DNA of 64,000 bases. It comes from Pomphorhynchus laevis. Its lineage: Eukaryota > Acanthocephala > Palaeacanthocephala > Echinorhynchida > Pomphorhynchidae. Position numbers and translations under genes: made by a program. The DNA lies in NCBI GenBank assembly GCA_012934845.2, contig WNNJ02000524.1, forward strand, positions 55,091 to 119,090. The letters are read 5' to 3'. The notes below the pieces were generated by a model. That model saw only the letters and a program-made list of their open reading frames with translations, did no database searches and was not told the DNA's origin. Positions 32,871-44,500 of the stretch are shown piece after piece. Positions within the stretch are counted from its first letter, which is position 1; each line of letters opens with the position of its first letter.

Positions 32871-33956
32871 ATGCATTCATTTTTTTCTCACACGATGAAA
32901 AATAGTTTTTCCAATGGTATTAGTGTCGCCTATACTAATTTAAGGAGTATTTTACCAAAATTTGATGAACTTAAGGCATGGGTCATCTTAAATAAACCAG
33001 CGATCCTGGCTCTCACTGAAACATGGCTGCATCGTGATATCCCCGATGGTTTAATTGCTATTATGGGATATAATTTGGTGAGAGCTGATAGAGAGTCTCG
33101 GAAGGGTGGAGGTGTTGCGCTATATATATCGACATCCTTAAACATTACTTCCACTCGTAATTTTAAAAATGAACTGGGCACGTGTGAGTTTCTCTCAGTC
33201 ATTGTTTCACACTTCGGAGGTCCCTTAGGTATTGCCGTGTGCTACAGGTCGCCGCAATCATCCGTATTGAGTCATGAATTCTCTACACTAATTAGTCAAT
33301 GTTCTGAGCTTGAAGAATATCTACTAGTTGGCGATTTTAATATACACTCAGCTGGTCACATCGGGAATTATGTTTTGTATAGTAGTTCTTCCAAGTCAGA
33401 TGCGGATTTGTGGAATTTTCTTACAAATGATCTCATGTTAGAGCAACATGTGCAGTCGCCCACCAGATTCGCGCAAAACCAAGAATCTTGTCTAGATTTG
33501 GTATTTTCCAAATTAATTACAAGTGTGGGTAATATGAGCTATCAGAGTCCTATTGGATTGAGCGATCATTGCATGATCTTATTCAATTATTTTTCTAGGT
33601 GTATGATCCCAAAACTGGAAAATTTGATAGTGTCGAAAAGATCTTGGCAACAAATTGATGAAGACTCATTACGAGAGGCGGCACTAAGAACATCATTCAA
33701 CTGTACTAGTGAAGACATTGAGGTAAGGTGGCATGTTATTGAATCAGGTTTAGTAGCTCTTACAGATAAGTGTGCACCACTCCGTAGATTACCAAAAAGT
33801 AAAGCTAAATACCCTCCTTGGTTTGACACTGAATTGCGATATGCTCTCAAACATAGGAATCGTCTATTTGAACTAAGCCGTCATCAGAATAATTTTAAAA
33901 AGCGGTATACAATGTTCCGAAATTTCGTCAATCGCCTTAAGATTACAAAAAGGTAA
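32871..33956 (+). pseudogene. LINE C APE-type endonuclease domain
   Basis: An open frame of 361 codons with AYTNLRSILPKFDELKAWV, LALTETWL, GGGVALYIS, VCYRSPQS, LVGDFNIHSAG, LDLVFSKL and GLSDHCMILF. These carry the Asn, Glu, Tyr, Asp-Asn and Ser-Asp-His residues of AP endonuclease-like LINE nucleases. After the domain come KYPPWFDTELRYALKHRNRL (a linker typical of CR1-like elements) and a stop just past 33954. The nuclease itself looks intact. Confidence 0.85.
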
Positions 33957-34103
33957 AGTTTTGAAGATCAATTAGCTTTACAAATTGATACAGAACCAAA
34001 AAAAAATTGGGCTTGTGTGAAAGGATCCAGAGCTCTGCTACCAGCAATTTCATCTTTAAGAGACGGTAACACTCGAGTGACATCGCCAGACAGCATGGCA
34101 TAA

Positions 34104-35733
34104 TTGTTTGCATTCGCTTTTGAGCTGACACCAGATGCTTTCTCTAGCATATGTGGAGATGTAGCATCACAACAGGTAGAAATTGGTTCTCCAGTTTTAA
34201 CGATAACAGCACATGAGGTTTTTGTTGAATTGGCTAGGTTATCTAGATCATCAGCGGCAGGCCCCGATGATATTCACCCCCAACTTCTTAAGTTACTTGC
34301 TCCTGTTCTGGCTGAGCCATTAGCCTCCATATTTGAGCTGAGCTTGCGCATTTCGAAGTTACCTGCTGCCTGGAAAAAAGCGATTGTAGTACCAATTTAT
34401 AAAAATGGTGAAAAAGATGATCCGAATAACTATAGGGCAATAAGTCTAACTAGTGTTGTATGCAAAGTGATTGAGCGCATACTAAACAGACGCATATATG
34501 ATCATTTGAGTTCGCTAAGAATTCTCAATAATGCACAGCATGGATTTCGCCCTCGGCGTTCATGTCTTACAAACTTATTACATGCTCGTAAAGATTGGGT
34601 TGGACATGTTGCTAACGGGTACTGTATCGACGTAATATTTCTTGACTTTAGTCGGGCTTTTGATAGGGTGCCCCACAAAATGCTAATTTCCACCCTCGTC
34701 TTATAAAGTCAATCGCTCCATTATAAGCTGGATTCAAGATTTTCTTAAAGATAGATCCTTTGCTGTTCGTGTAGGTCAATGCCTATCGTCTTATCGTCCT
34801 ATCACCTCAGGAGTACCACAGGGATCAGTCTTAGGACCCTTGTTGTTTAACATATTTATAAATCAGCTACTAGATTTAATTGAGGATTGTAGTGTTTTAG
34901 CTTTTGCCGACGATGTAAAGGTATGGAAATTGATTAAAACCAACAAGGATCGAAATGACTTTCAAAATATCCTAAACATTGTTTATCGATGGTCTTTAAA
35001 CACTGGAATTTCATTGAATATTAAAAAGTGTGCACATATGAGATTAGGTCATAGCAATGTGAGTCAAGAATATTTTATTGGCGATGAGTTTGTTGTTTCC
35101 ACGCAGTCCATTCTGGATCTTGGTATAATTGTTCAAAACAATCTGAAAACACGTACTAACACTGATAGGATTTGTAACGCAGCAAGAAGAATGACCTATA
35201 TTGTCAAAAATTGCTTTAAAGATTTATCTCCCGTTTGTGTTGTGCGTTTATATAATGCTCTTATAAGACCGATATTAGAATATGTGTCGCCAGTAGTCTT
35301 TCCGTGTACGCGTACAGAACTTGATCAATTAGAGCGCATACTTCGACGGTTTACGAAATTATGTCCTCAGGTACGATATCTTCCCTATGAAACACGAATA
35401 AAAAGTTTGAATATGCCGACAGTGCGTGAAAGGTTCCTTCTTTTCGACCTTCTAGCTATGTATCGACTAGTTAATAAAGATGAAAATTTTCCAGCAAATA
35501 GAGTTGAACTCAATGAACGGGATGGACGTAGAGGACACTCGAAAGTACTAGTAGTACATGAGCACGGAAAATACCTTCGTCATTTCCGACTGTCTCATCG
35601 AGCGGTGAATATTTGGAATCGTCTTCCAGTTGATGTCGTTGCGGTGCATACAATCAGTGAATTTAAATCCAATATAAAGAACTGGATTCGAAATGAGAAC
35701 GAATGGTGGTTGCTGCAGTACCCATGGTTCTGA
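34104..35733 (+). pseudogene. LINE C reverse transcriptase, split by a frameshift
   Basis: 34104-34706 encodes AAGPDDIHPQLLKLLAPVL, WKKAIVVPIYKNG, NNYRAISLTSVVCKVIERIL, HGFRPRRSCLTNLLHA and VIFLDFSRAFDRVPHKML (motif A). After a frameshift near 34700, motif B ([18 protein letters not shown]) lies at 34808-34860. 34840-35733 then gives VLAFADDVKVWK (motif C, FADD) and the thumb and C-terminus (RLSHRAVNIWNRLPVDVV). CR1/jockey-like. All catalytic Asp residues are present, so the damage is recent or slight. Confidence 0.85.
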
Positions 35734-35931
35734 TATATATACTGAACGATTTTTTTGATTTTTTTTTCTTGTATTTATTTGTTTTTTATGTGAGCGGTCA
35801 AAACAGCCTTATGGCTATGACCTGTTTTTTTTTAAAGAAAAATTTTTATTTTCGTAAAACATACAAGAATGTGTCCAAAAGTAAAGAACTAAAGAATTCA
35901 AAAATCCAATCATAAGCTAAGTTATTTCTCT

Positions 35932-36140
35932 TTAATTCGAATCTTCCGGCTTTCGTGACATCTCTTCTGTTGATCGAAAATGATCGTGAATAGGTTTTCC
36001 ATATGTAGAGCGTGGCGCTCTTAAACAGGCAGATGCAGCACGAGCTAAGGCAACTGAAATTTTCTCTCGTATATTTTTTATTATTTGAGGATATGGGAGT
36101 TCGCGTTTTGAGCTTAATTTTGACGCTATTTGCTTCATTA
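35932..36140 (-). pseudogene. Element E C-terminal scrap
   Basis: A 68-codon minus frame: LPYPQIIKNIREKISVALARAASACLRAPRS in sense, then YGKPIHDHF. It matches the end of the E protein (EIRRSISVALTRA in the 3.3-kb copy) and extends past it. The upstream part is truncated. Confidence 0.55.
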
Positions 36141-36205
36141 TCCTATTAGATTCCTGACTTGATCCTCCTGAAGACGAAAAAATTAACGTCTGGTTAATAC
36201 AGGTC

Positions 36206-36330
36206 TGGCTATGACCTGTATTAATAATAATAATAAATATTATCGATGATAAATCTTATCGATGATAAATCTTATCGATGACTAATCTTATCCATGATTA
36301 ATCTTATCGATGATTAATCTTATGCTACAA
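36206..36330. repeat. 16-bp tandem array, left block
   Basis: A unit of TTATCGATGATTAATC is repeated about six times (36240-36327), with changes such as GATAAATC. It is preceded by GGCTATGACCTG and (TAA)n, an apparent LINE C-type 3' tail. Confidence 0.75.
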
Positions 36331-36595
36331 GCTACGCGAAACTCGATTACGGTGGTACGGTCACATTCTCTGCGCTGATAAAGACATGGCAAGGATGGTG
36401 TTCGACCTCAAAGTTGAAGGAAAGCGCCCGAGAGGATGATCAAAGCAGCGTTTGATCGACATCATAAACCGTGATTTAGCTGACGTCGGCCTGCAACCGA
36501 GAGACGTCTCAGACCGCATGAAGTGGAAAAAGTATTCAAAAGTAGCGGACCCGCCACCATACGGGACAAACGCTGAAGAAAAAAGAAGATTAACC
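36330..36595 (+). pseudogene. RTE-type RT C-terminus inside the 16-bp array
   Basis: The plus frame reads LRETRLRWYGHILCADKD, VEGKRPRG, a stop, then QRLIDIINRDLADVGLQPRD and DRMKWKKYSKVADPPPYG. This is the conserved end of RTE-type reverse transcriptases. The element stops at GAAGAAAAAAGAAG and the tandem array resumes. Only the last 85 codons are present. Confidence 0.75.
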
Positions 36596-36680
36596 TTATC
36601 GATGTTTAATCTTATCGATGATTAATCTTATCGATGATTAATCTTATCGATGATTAATCTTATCAATGATTAATCTAAAC
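36594..36680. repeat. 16-bp tandem array, right block
   Basis: The same TTATCGATGATTAATC unit as the left block, about five copies, in the same orientation. Confidence 0.75.
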
Positions 36681-37159
36681 ATTAAAAACAACATTAGAAT
36701 GTTGTTTCTAATTTCCGAAGATGCTGGAGTAGTTACTAGCGAAATACCTTAATATATAACATATAAAGATAATATCTTAATCTCTCTGCCGCCACGGGCG
36801 ATGACGAAGGATCAACACCAAAACGTTATTAAACACTACAACGTTAATAGGCAAACATTTACCAAATTAATAATACTAATTAAGAGGTCGTTAAATAATA
36901 AATTATTATTATTTATACTTAAGTTATAAATTAGAATTAAGTTATTTGTAATGAAGCTAAAAATTCATTATAACGTTAACATTTAAAATTGAGATTCAAA
37001 ATTAAAATCAATTGCTATGAATTAAGTAATAAATAACATATGATGTACCAGAAATGACTTGTGTAGTCATTGCTACAATTGAAATATCAATGACTAATAC
37101 TGAAATGTTTGAACTTTCTTGGCTGCTTAATAAACTACTTACATTGATATACTTGTGCA
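36681..37159. other. Spacer with a PLE-type tail motif
   Basis: At 36712-36765 there is TTTCTAATTTCCGAAGATGC, TGGAGTAGTTACTAGCGAAA. It belongs to the recurring motif also seen at 15.0 and 47.65 kb. A second motif, GATGACGAAGGATCAACACC then AAAACGTT, lies at 36797-36830. Otherwise AT-rich, no gene. Confidence 0.4.
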
Positions 37160-37164
37160 GTCAT

Positions 37165-37240
37165 TTTTACCATCGACGACAACCATCGACGACAACCATC
37201 GACGACAACCATCGACGACAACAATCGACGGCAACCATCG
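37165..37240 (+). repeat. 13-bp tandem monomers at the 5' end of LINE B2
   Basis: CATCGACGACAAC is repeated about five times, the last units with one change each (CAATCGACGGCAA). It ends a few bases before the presumed ORF1 ATG at 37244. Confidence 0.8.
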
Positions 37241-37243
37241 TTT

Positions 37244-38268
37244 ATGGGAGGACGTAAGAAAACAACTAAGACCGACACCAACTATGGACAACTGCAAGTA
37301 CAGTGCTCGATACACGACTGCAGCGTCTGGACAACAATCACCTGTGACAAGAATAAGGCTAAGGAAGACTAAGTATGTGGTTTTTGTGCCAACAAACTAA
37401 TATGCAACCTTTCCAATAAGCACATATCAACATCAAACACGTCAACTCAAACTACCCCCGTCGTTTCTAATGTCCTTTCTCCACCCACCGACCCTGCCAC
37501 CATATACACTTCCCATTCCATGTCATCTTCACTCCCCGACACCCCACGTCCCGTCCTTCCCGTCTCGTTTCTCAATAACTTGCATCCATCAATCAAAATC
37601 ACCTCCACCAACCTCCACTATCCTTCCACTCATAACCTTTCCTCACATCGCTTGCCACCCTCTTTATTATCATTATCCTCTATGTCTCCCGTCGTCAAAC
37701 CAAATCCCTTCAAATCATCAACTGACAGCTCTTCTATCGTGATCTCACCTACTCACGTCAGTCGTCCTCCTTTACGGAAGCGCTTTGGTTCTCGCGATCG
37801 TTGCGTCATTGTTACTAATATCACGCCTTCTAACTCCTTATCTCCACAAGCACTCTGGACCACGATGTTTCCGCATTCAGATCCATCCTCTCGTCTACTG
37901 ATCCTGCGGATAAACCATCCTTTTTCAAGGACATTTCTCCTGTCGCATTCATCCGACTAAACAAATCTTCTCAATCTAATCCTTCCCAGCCCCCTCTCCT
38001 AAAAATTGTTTTCAAGCATCGCTCTCACGCGTCTTCTGTCTTCTCTCAACGATTCAAACTCATGTCATCTTCAACCACTCAAATTTTCCCCGATCGCGCC
38101 CCTTCTGAAATCACTCAAATCTCTTCAGCCCGCATCGAAAAACGCCGTCGCGAGGAAAACGGCGAAACATCACTCTCCATCCGAAACATAGACGGAAATT
38201 TTCAAGTTGTCCACACCCGTCCAAAAATTCGATGGCGCTCCATCTCTCCTATGTGTCTTCTCCACTAG
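37244..38268 (+). pseudogene. LINE B2 ORF1: zinc finger, linker, RRM-like part
   Basis: From the ATG at 37244 the frame shows QCSIHDCSVWTTITC, a stop, then VCGFCANKLIC. This C-x4-C...C-x2-C cluster with a Trp is shared with A4. A Ser/Pro-rich linker contains FLNNLHPSIKI. Next come RDRCVIVTNITPS (RRM-like strand), KIVFKHRSHASSVFSQRFKL and the basic end NGNFQVVHTRPKIRW, reached through a frame change near 37960. The last 37 bases overlap ORF2. One internal stop and one frameshift. Confidence 0.6.
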
Positions 38269-39008
38269 ACTCTTTCGCCACAGCACACGGTTTCCGCCTC
38301 GGTCTCCTCAACACTAGATCTATTCTCAATAAATCCGATCTTATCCTCAGCCTTTTCACCAAGCAATCCATCGATCTCTTCTGCCTCACCGAATCCTGGC
38401 ACTCAGATTCCGACGACCTTTCCATTCGCCGTCTGCTCTCTGCCGGTTGCTCCCTAGTCGAATCCGCCCGCCCACTCAGCTCATGCCCTTCTAAATCCTC
38501 TAATCATGGCGGCATCGTCGCATTCGCGCGTCACCCAGCGTCTCTTCGCAAAATCAATCCCACTTTCAGTTTTTGTTCTTTTGAATTGCTCACTTGTCGT
38601 TATTCTAACCCGATCAATCTAGATCTCGCCATTGTATACCGTCCTGGTTCATCAGCTCCTACAGCCTTATTTTTTACCAAACTCGCTGACCTCCTTTCTC
38701 ATTGTTCTTTGTCCTCAATCCCTTCACTCGTTCTAGGCGACTTCAATATCCATCTAGACCGCCCCACTTCCACAGATTCCATCAGCTTCATCAACATTCT
38801 ATCCAACTACAATAACAAACTAATCTCCACTGCCCCCACACATATACTTAGTGGGGCACTCGACATCATCGCTGTCCCCGATCATTTTGCTGCCTACACC
38901 TCACTTTCCATCTCTGATCCTGGTCTATCCGATCACTTTCTTATCACCCTTGATCTCACTCGAAACCACACCCCTCCTCACACACCTACAATCCTACGTC
39001 GCCCTTAG
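38232..39008 (+). pseudogene. LINE B2 endonuclease domain
   Basis: A 258-codon open frame: RLGLLNTRSILNKSDLIL, CLTESWHSDSDDLSIRR, NHGGIVAFARHP, AIVYRPGSSAPT, LVLGDFNIHLDRP, LSGALDIIAV and GLSDHFLI. All APE-type nuclease motifs are present. It stops after ILRRP; A2 and A3 continue in the same frame at this point. Confidence 0.8.
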
Positions 39009-41160
39009 AGAAATCTTGACCTCTCCCTTCTCCGCTCTGCCTTACTCAAATCGTCTCTATCATTACCCACAATAACATATTCATCTCCTCACGATCTAGC
39101 CTTTCTTTTCGACTCTGAACTCACATCCACTCTCGATATTCTCTTGCCCTTCCAGTCTTACCCACACCGTCGCTTTCACCGTGCCCCATGGTTTGACATC
39201 CAATGTCTACTCTCAAAGCGTAGACTCCGCCATGCTTTTCGAGTCTATCACCGCTCTCTCAGACGCGATTTCCGCTCGATCACTCCGTCTTTCCGTTATT
39301 CCTATCTTGCTCTTCGCCGGTCTCATCTCAACCTACTACGTACCAAATGCAACTCCTTCTGGCAGCATAAAATCATCACTTCATTCAACTCTAAGACTCT
39401 CTGGCATACTTTAAACTCAATCCTGGCTCGTGCCTCTACGCCGTGCAACATCAATGCTAATGATTATTCGTCATTTCTCCAGACTAAAGTATCCACGCTG
39501 CTCTCTCACACCCCGGTCTCCATCCTATCCCACTCTGCCCAGTCTACTCTCATCCTTCCGGAACTCTTTCATCTTCTCCCTGTCTCACCGGCCAATCATC
39601 AGGTTTTTTTGGGCAAGTATCATCTGTCCTCATGTCCTTGCCCAACAAAACCTCACCTGCCGATCCCCTGCCTACCCACATATTAAAATCTATATGCTCA
39701 TCGATATTCCCATTTCTCACAACCTTGTTTAACTCGTCCATCCGCAGTCGTATCTTCCCTTCACACTAGAAATCCGCAATCGTTCGTCTCCTCCTTAAGA
39801 AACAATCGCTCGACTCCTCCCTTCCTTCTAGCTATCGCCCCATTTCACTACTCCCTACTATTTCTAAGCTCTTAGAACGCATCATCTTAATACAAATCAA
39901 CGCTTATCTCTCCTCATCCAATCTGTACCCTCCTTTCCAATCCGCTTTCCGCTCTAATCACTCGACAGAAATCGCATGCATAAAAGTGTACAACGACTTA
40001 CTCATTTCTCGAGACAAGGCTCTATATAGTGTTCTCATCTCCCTCGAACTCTCCTCCGCATTCGATATTGTCGACCACTCCGTCCTCCTTTCTCGCCTTC
40101 GTTATGATTACGGCTTTTCTTCGTCCTCCGTAGCATGATTGGCCTCATATCTATCCGACCGTTCCTTTCGCGTCTGTTCTAATTCATCATCCTCCCCCAT
40201 CCCTTATTTTTTGCGGGGTCCCACAAGGTTCAGTCCTATGTCCCCTGCTTTTCTCTCTTTTCCTTGGCGATCTCTCTCCATTTATCAAACATTACTCCTT
40301 TAACGTCATACAATACGCCGATGACATCCTCATCTATGCTCATGCACCCGCACATCGCATACACGATATCGGCATTTCTGCCTCCAACTGTCTTTCTTCT
40401 ATCTACAAACGTCTCTCCAATCTCCATCTCGTTCTAAACTCCGAAAAGTCCAAAATAATGTGGATCCTTTCCCGTAAACCAAACATATCTCCTCCCATTG
40501 TATCTTTTGCCTCATCGATAATCCCCATAGTCCACAATCTCACTTTCTTAGGCTTCCATTTCGATGATCACCTTTCCCTTAAACCCTTCGTCCGTGACAA
40601 GGTCCGCTCGTCTAACTTAATTCTCCGTGACATCCGCCGTATCCGCCCCCTTATCGACTTCCGTTCTTGTATGTCTCTTCTTTCATCGCTTCTTTTCCCT
40701 AAAATCAATTACTGCCTTAGCCTTTTCGCCAATTCTCCAAAATCCATCATCCTACCCCTACAACGAATAATCAACACCGCCGTTCGAGTGCTCTTTCGTC
40801 TCCGTCGCTTCGACCACACATCCACATATTTTGCCCAACTCTCCTGGCCCACCATCCACATCCGCATCAAACTCCGCCTTCTTCTCGTGACTTTTCGTCT
40901 TATCGCTGTCGGCTCCCCATCGTTCATCAATCTTCCTTTCTTAGACGATACTCGCCCCACCTCGCTATCGCTTCGTTCCTGTCATACCCTCTTACTCCAC
41001 GTTCCTAATTACTCCAACAACTACGGTCTCCGATCCTTCCTCGTCGCCGCCTCACTCGCCTGGAATCAACTCCCTCTCGACGTCCGCCGCGCTCCCTCCT
41101 TTATCACTTTCAAACACCTCCCTCCGTTCACACCTTCTCGACACCTGATTCACAGTCTTG
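39009..41160 (+). pseudogene. LINE B2 linker and reverse transcriptase, multiply broken
   Basis: 39144-39686 encodes the basic linker (SKRRLRHAFRVYHRSLRR). The RT core follows in shifting frames: [39 protein letters not shown] and [15 protein letters not shown], where the catalytic Asp of motif A is Glu. [13 protein letters not shown] follows after a frame break, then [12 protein letters not shown]. 40458-41303 encodes the thumb and C-terminus (IIPIVHNLTFLGFHF, RSSNLILRDIRRIRPLIDF). The RT is certainly dead. Confidence 0.75.
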
Positions 41161-41216
41161 TTTTGTTGTGGTCATGTAAGCGTGCGCTGGCACGCATTTG
41201 CCACGTTAAAATAAAT

Positions 41217-41534
41217 CCTTTTTTTAAATATTTTTTACCGTATATTACTCAATGTATTCTAAATACCGTTAAGATTTTTAATGGTATTCAAAAATACCAT
41301 TAAAAATACCTGAGCAAAATATAAAGTAATTGATAAAAAAGATCGATTTCAGTAAATGTGAGATATTTTAAATAATATTAGTATTACAATTCACGGTTAG
41401 CAGGCAAACATGTGACAAAACGAGAAATTATTAAGACAAAATTCAAATCTCATTTTGTAATGCGAATAAAACGAATTTTAATTTTGAAGCGATAATAAAG
41501 GTCCAACACTTTTTACACGCATTTATGGTGCAAT
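41217..41534. other. AT-rich spacer between LINE B2 and CLPTM1
   Basis: Inverted ACCGTTAAGATTTTTAATGG / TACCATTAAAAATACC near 41262-41311. No gene. The CLPTM1 3' untranslated region must lie here. Confidence 0.4.
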
Positions 41535-44500
41535 TCAATCCACTTTTGACTTGTCTGATTCGTTCGTTTGCGCCAAACAGTCTTCACCGGAAATACCAAA
41601 CTCGTTAACTCTGCTATGATCAACACGGTATATCCATCTTTGATAGAGATATATGAAGAATATTATATCTAAAGAAACATAAATTGAATAGCTAATAAAA
41701 ACATGAAAAATAAAAACAGAATATATTATTACATATTAAAATGTAAATAAACTTTTTAAAATATAATAAAATTAAACAAATTAATTACTTTTCCCGCCAA
41801 TTTATATTCTGATTAAAGGAATCCGGAAGACTCAAACAGCATAAACTGACTCTATGTTGTTTCGACTTTTGAGTCTCATCTTTAGGAGCTGCTGCACAAC
41901 TGGATTAAAGTGCAGTACCTTTATAATTAGCGGTGCTGCACTTGCAGTACCCCTAATTATAGAAGTGTTGTAATTCAATTCAGCTGTGCATCAGCCCCTT
42001 ACTTATGAGGCTGAATTGAAGTGCAGCACCCTTCAATATTATGGATTGAAGTGCATCACCCCTAATGGCAGGGTTGCGGCACTTCAATCCAGTTGGGCAG
42101 CAGCCGTCTACTAATGAGACTTAAAAGCTGAAACAGCAGTTTGAATTGATGTTTATTTAATGTTCATATCTAGATATATATCTTCTTTATCATTAATATT
42201 GGTTTTATTAAGAATGAGGCTACCTGGATAATAGATCAGGTGAATTTATTAATGAGTAATATACGACACATCAGAATTCAGATTAGAGGTAATCAGGAGA
42301 AACTGTTATGGTATAAGATTTCAGCCTATATTCCTCGACCTAACATAACAACGGAGTTGATAAAACAACAAATAATATTATGGATTGACTCGAACGGCGG
42401 TGTTCAATATTATGGATTGAAGTGCATCACCCCTAATGACAGGGGGTGCTGCACCTGTCAAATGACCTACTTTTCCTGCCAATTTATATTCTGATTGAAG
42501 AAATCGGGAAGACTCAAACAGCATAAACTGACTTTATGTTGTTTTGACTTTTGATTCTCATCAGTAGGGGGCTGCTGCACAACTGGATTAAATTACAGCA
42601 CCCCTAGACAGCTCAATAAGACCTAGTACACAACAATGTACTAGGAATTAACACTGGTGGGAGTATTCATCACGAATAATTTACTCATCTGGTCCTAACT
42701 AGTAGGATTTAAAAGCAATCTTAAAGAGCGTTCTTAAGCCAAGCTCTTTCATTGTTGGTGGTTATGATATAAACAAATGGATTACTTTTCCCGCCAATTT
42801 ATATTCTGATTAAAGGAATCCGGAAGATTCAAACAGCATAAACTGACTTTATGTTGTTTTGACTTTTGAGTCTAATCAGTAGGGGACAAATCGGTGGTTA
42901 ACAAATTCATCACGAAAGGTTAATAATTTAACATTGACGTTAATACTAGTCTGTCTAATCTTATATTAAAGTACGAAATATGGGATCAGGCAGATGATAT
43001 TGCTAGGATAATCCTGTTGCATTCGTATAATAAATTGGGAGAAATTGCATTCCTCTTTTATAATAAATTGGGAGAAATCGTTTGTCAGTCTATTTGTTAG
43101 ACTGACATTGCTGCGATTGTCATCCCTGGCTCATTTGAATACGTTGAATACCAAAGATTCATTTATACAATAATGTATATCAGTAAAATCAGGAGATCCA
43201 TTATCAGTAGTGGCGATTAAACGATACAGTCAATCTTTACTCCAAACAAGTGTGTATCAAAAAGAGGGTAGCGAACATAACGCTGTTTAGAGTTCCTCTA
43301 ATGTACAAACCAGATGGATAATTTACGGTATTCTTCTCATTATTTGTGATGTAAGCTTACTCTTTTATCGACTGCTAAATTTTGTTCAGAAACAAAAAAT
43401 GACATCACTCGATACTCGAAAAAGAGTAGTTGTCTAGATAGGTCGTTAAAAAGACAAAAATAAAGTAGGATCAATAAAACACAAATTGATTTTTTATATT
43501 TCAATACCTGCTTCTAGCGAAATATAAAAATAAATTCGTTTCCAACATGTGACGCTCAAAGAGTTTAGAGAGGGTTGGGAGAAGTGAGATTGGACGGTAC
43601 GAATATGGTAGTGAAGAGTCGAGAGATTGCTTTTTGATGAGAGGACGCATTTCCAGGTGGAAATGTGCCTAGTGGAAGTTTCTAGTAAGTCACATTTAAT
43701 CACATTATCTTTGAATTCTGAGATTGATTATGGCGATAGACGGTGTGAAGTCTTTAAAGAGTTGATGTGGTAAGCAAAGAGGGGACCAATTTCTTTAGCA
43801 GACGCCATGCTATACAATTTATAAACAATTGATGAACAACGAAATTTACATCATAAGTATACCATTTTGGCATAATTAAGGGAATAATCATTGAAACGAA
43901 AGGTGCTCGGGGTCAATGTTAGATTATCAAAATTGAAATGACAAGACGCCCCGCATGAGGCAGAAAATTTATTGCATTTTCGATTCCAGTTTGGAATCAT
44001 CATCATAAAATTGTAAGAATTAAAATAACCAAGACTTTTTAACTCTAAATAGAAGACGTTAAAAGTCCTGGTTATTAAAATTCTTACAATTTCTGTAGGG
44101 AAGGATATTGCGGATTTGCTTGATGAAAAACAACGATGACATTGCAAACGATGTCATTAAGAATGTCACTTTGAGTTGAACCTTTACGTGAATATATCAC
44201 ATCATAGTCAATATTGAGTTGAGCATCCATCGAGTAAACGATACTGACAGTCTGATAAAGCTCCGGGCAAATGAAGCTTTTTTAGCGAGATACGTCACTA
44301 AATTTTTTTAAATTATAATTTCAATATAATTTTATCACGATAGATTATGTAATTGAAAACATTTTTTAATTAAAATATTTATATTACATTATATGAATCA
44401 GTATTTTTTATAAAAAAATGTAAATGGGCCATTATTTATAATGTAAAATTGGGCCATTATTTATAATGGCCCATTTTACAAATGGGCCATTATAAATAAT

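Larger units (their letters stand above)
32780..35835 (+). mobile_element. LINE C, CR1-like, nearly full ORF2
   Basis: A plus-strand LINE with endonuclease and RT in order, broken by a few frame errors. It ends in a 3' hairpin (GGTCAAAACAGCC, TTAT, GGCTATGACC at 35790-35823) followed by a T-rich tail. Sequence at 32780-32870 may be the end of its ORF1 (RFEPYRSFLSYSTVKSPN). Confidence 0.8.
37160..41216 (+). mobile_element. LINE B2, nearly full length
   Basis: A plus-strand copy that, from 5' to 3', shows a 13-bp monomer array, ORF1, overlapping ORF2 with endonuclease, linker and RT, and the 3' stem-loop GTGGTCATGTAAGCGTGC, GCTG, GCACGCATTTGCCACG with TTAAAATAAATCC. It is much more GC-rich than its surroundings. 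The protein is about 60-70 percent like LINE A by eye. ORFs are broken in several places. Confidence 0.85.

Noticed and set aside
40709-40960. Arg-rich minus ORFs over LINE A/B 3' regions (also 5840-6028)
   Set aside because: Reverse-frame shadows of the RT C-terminus, recurring in each copy because the LINE sequence recurs.
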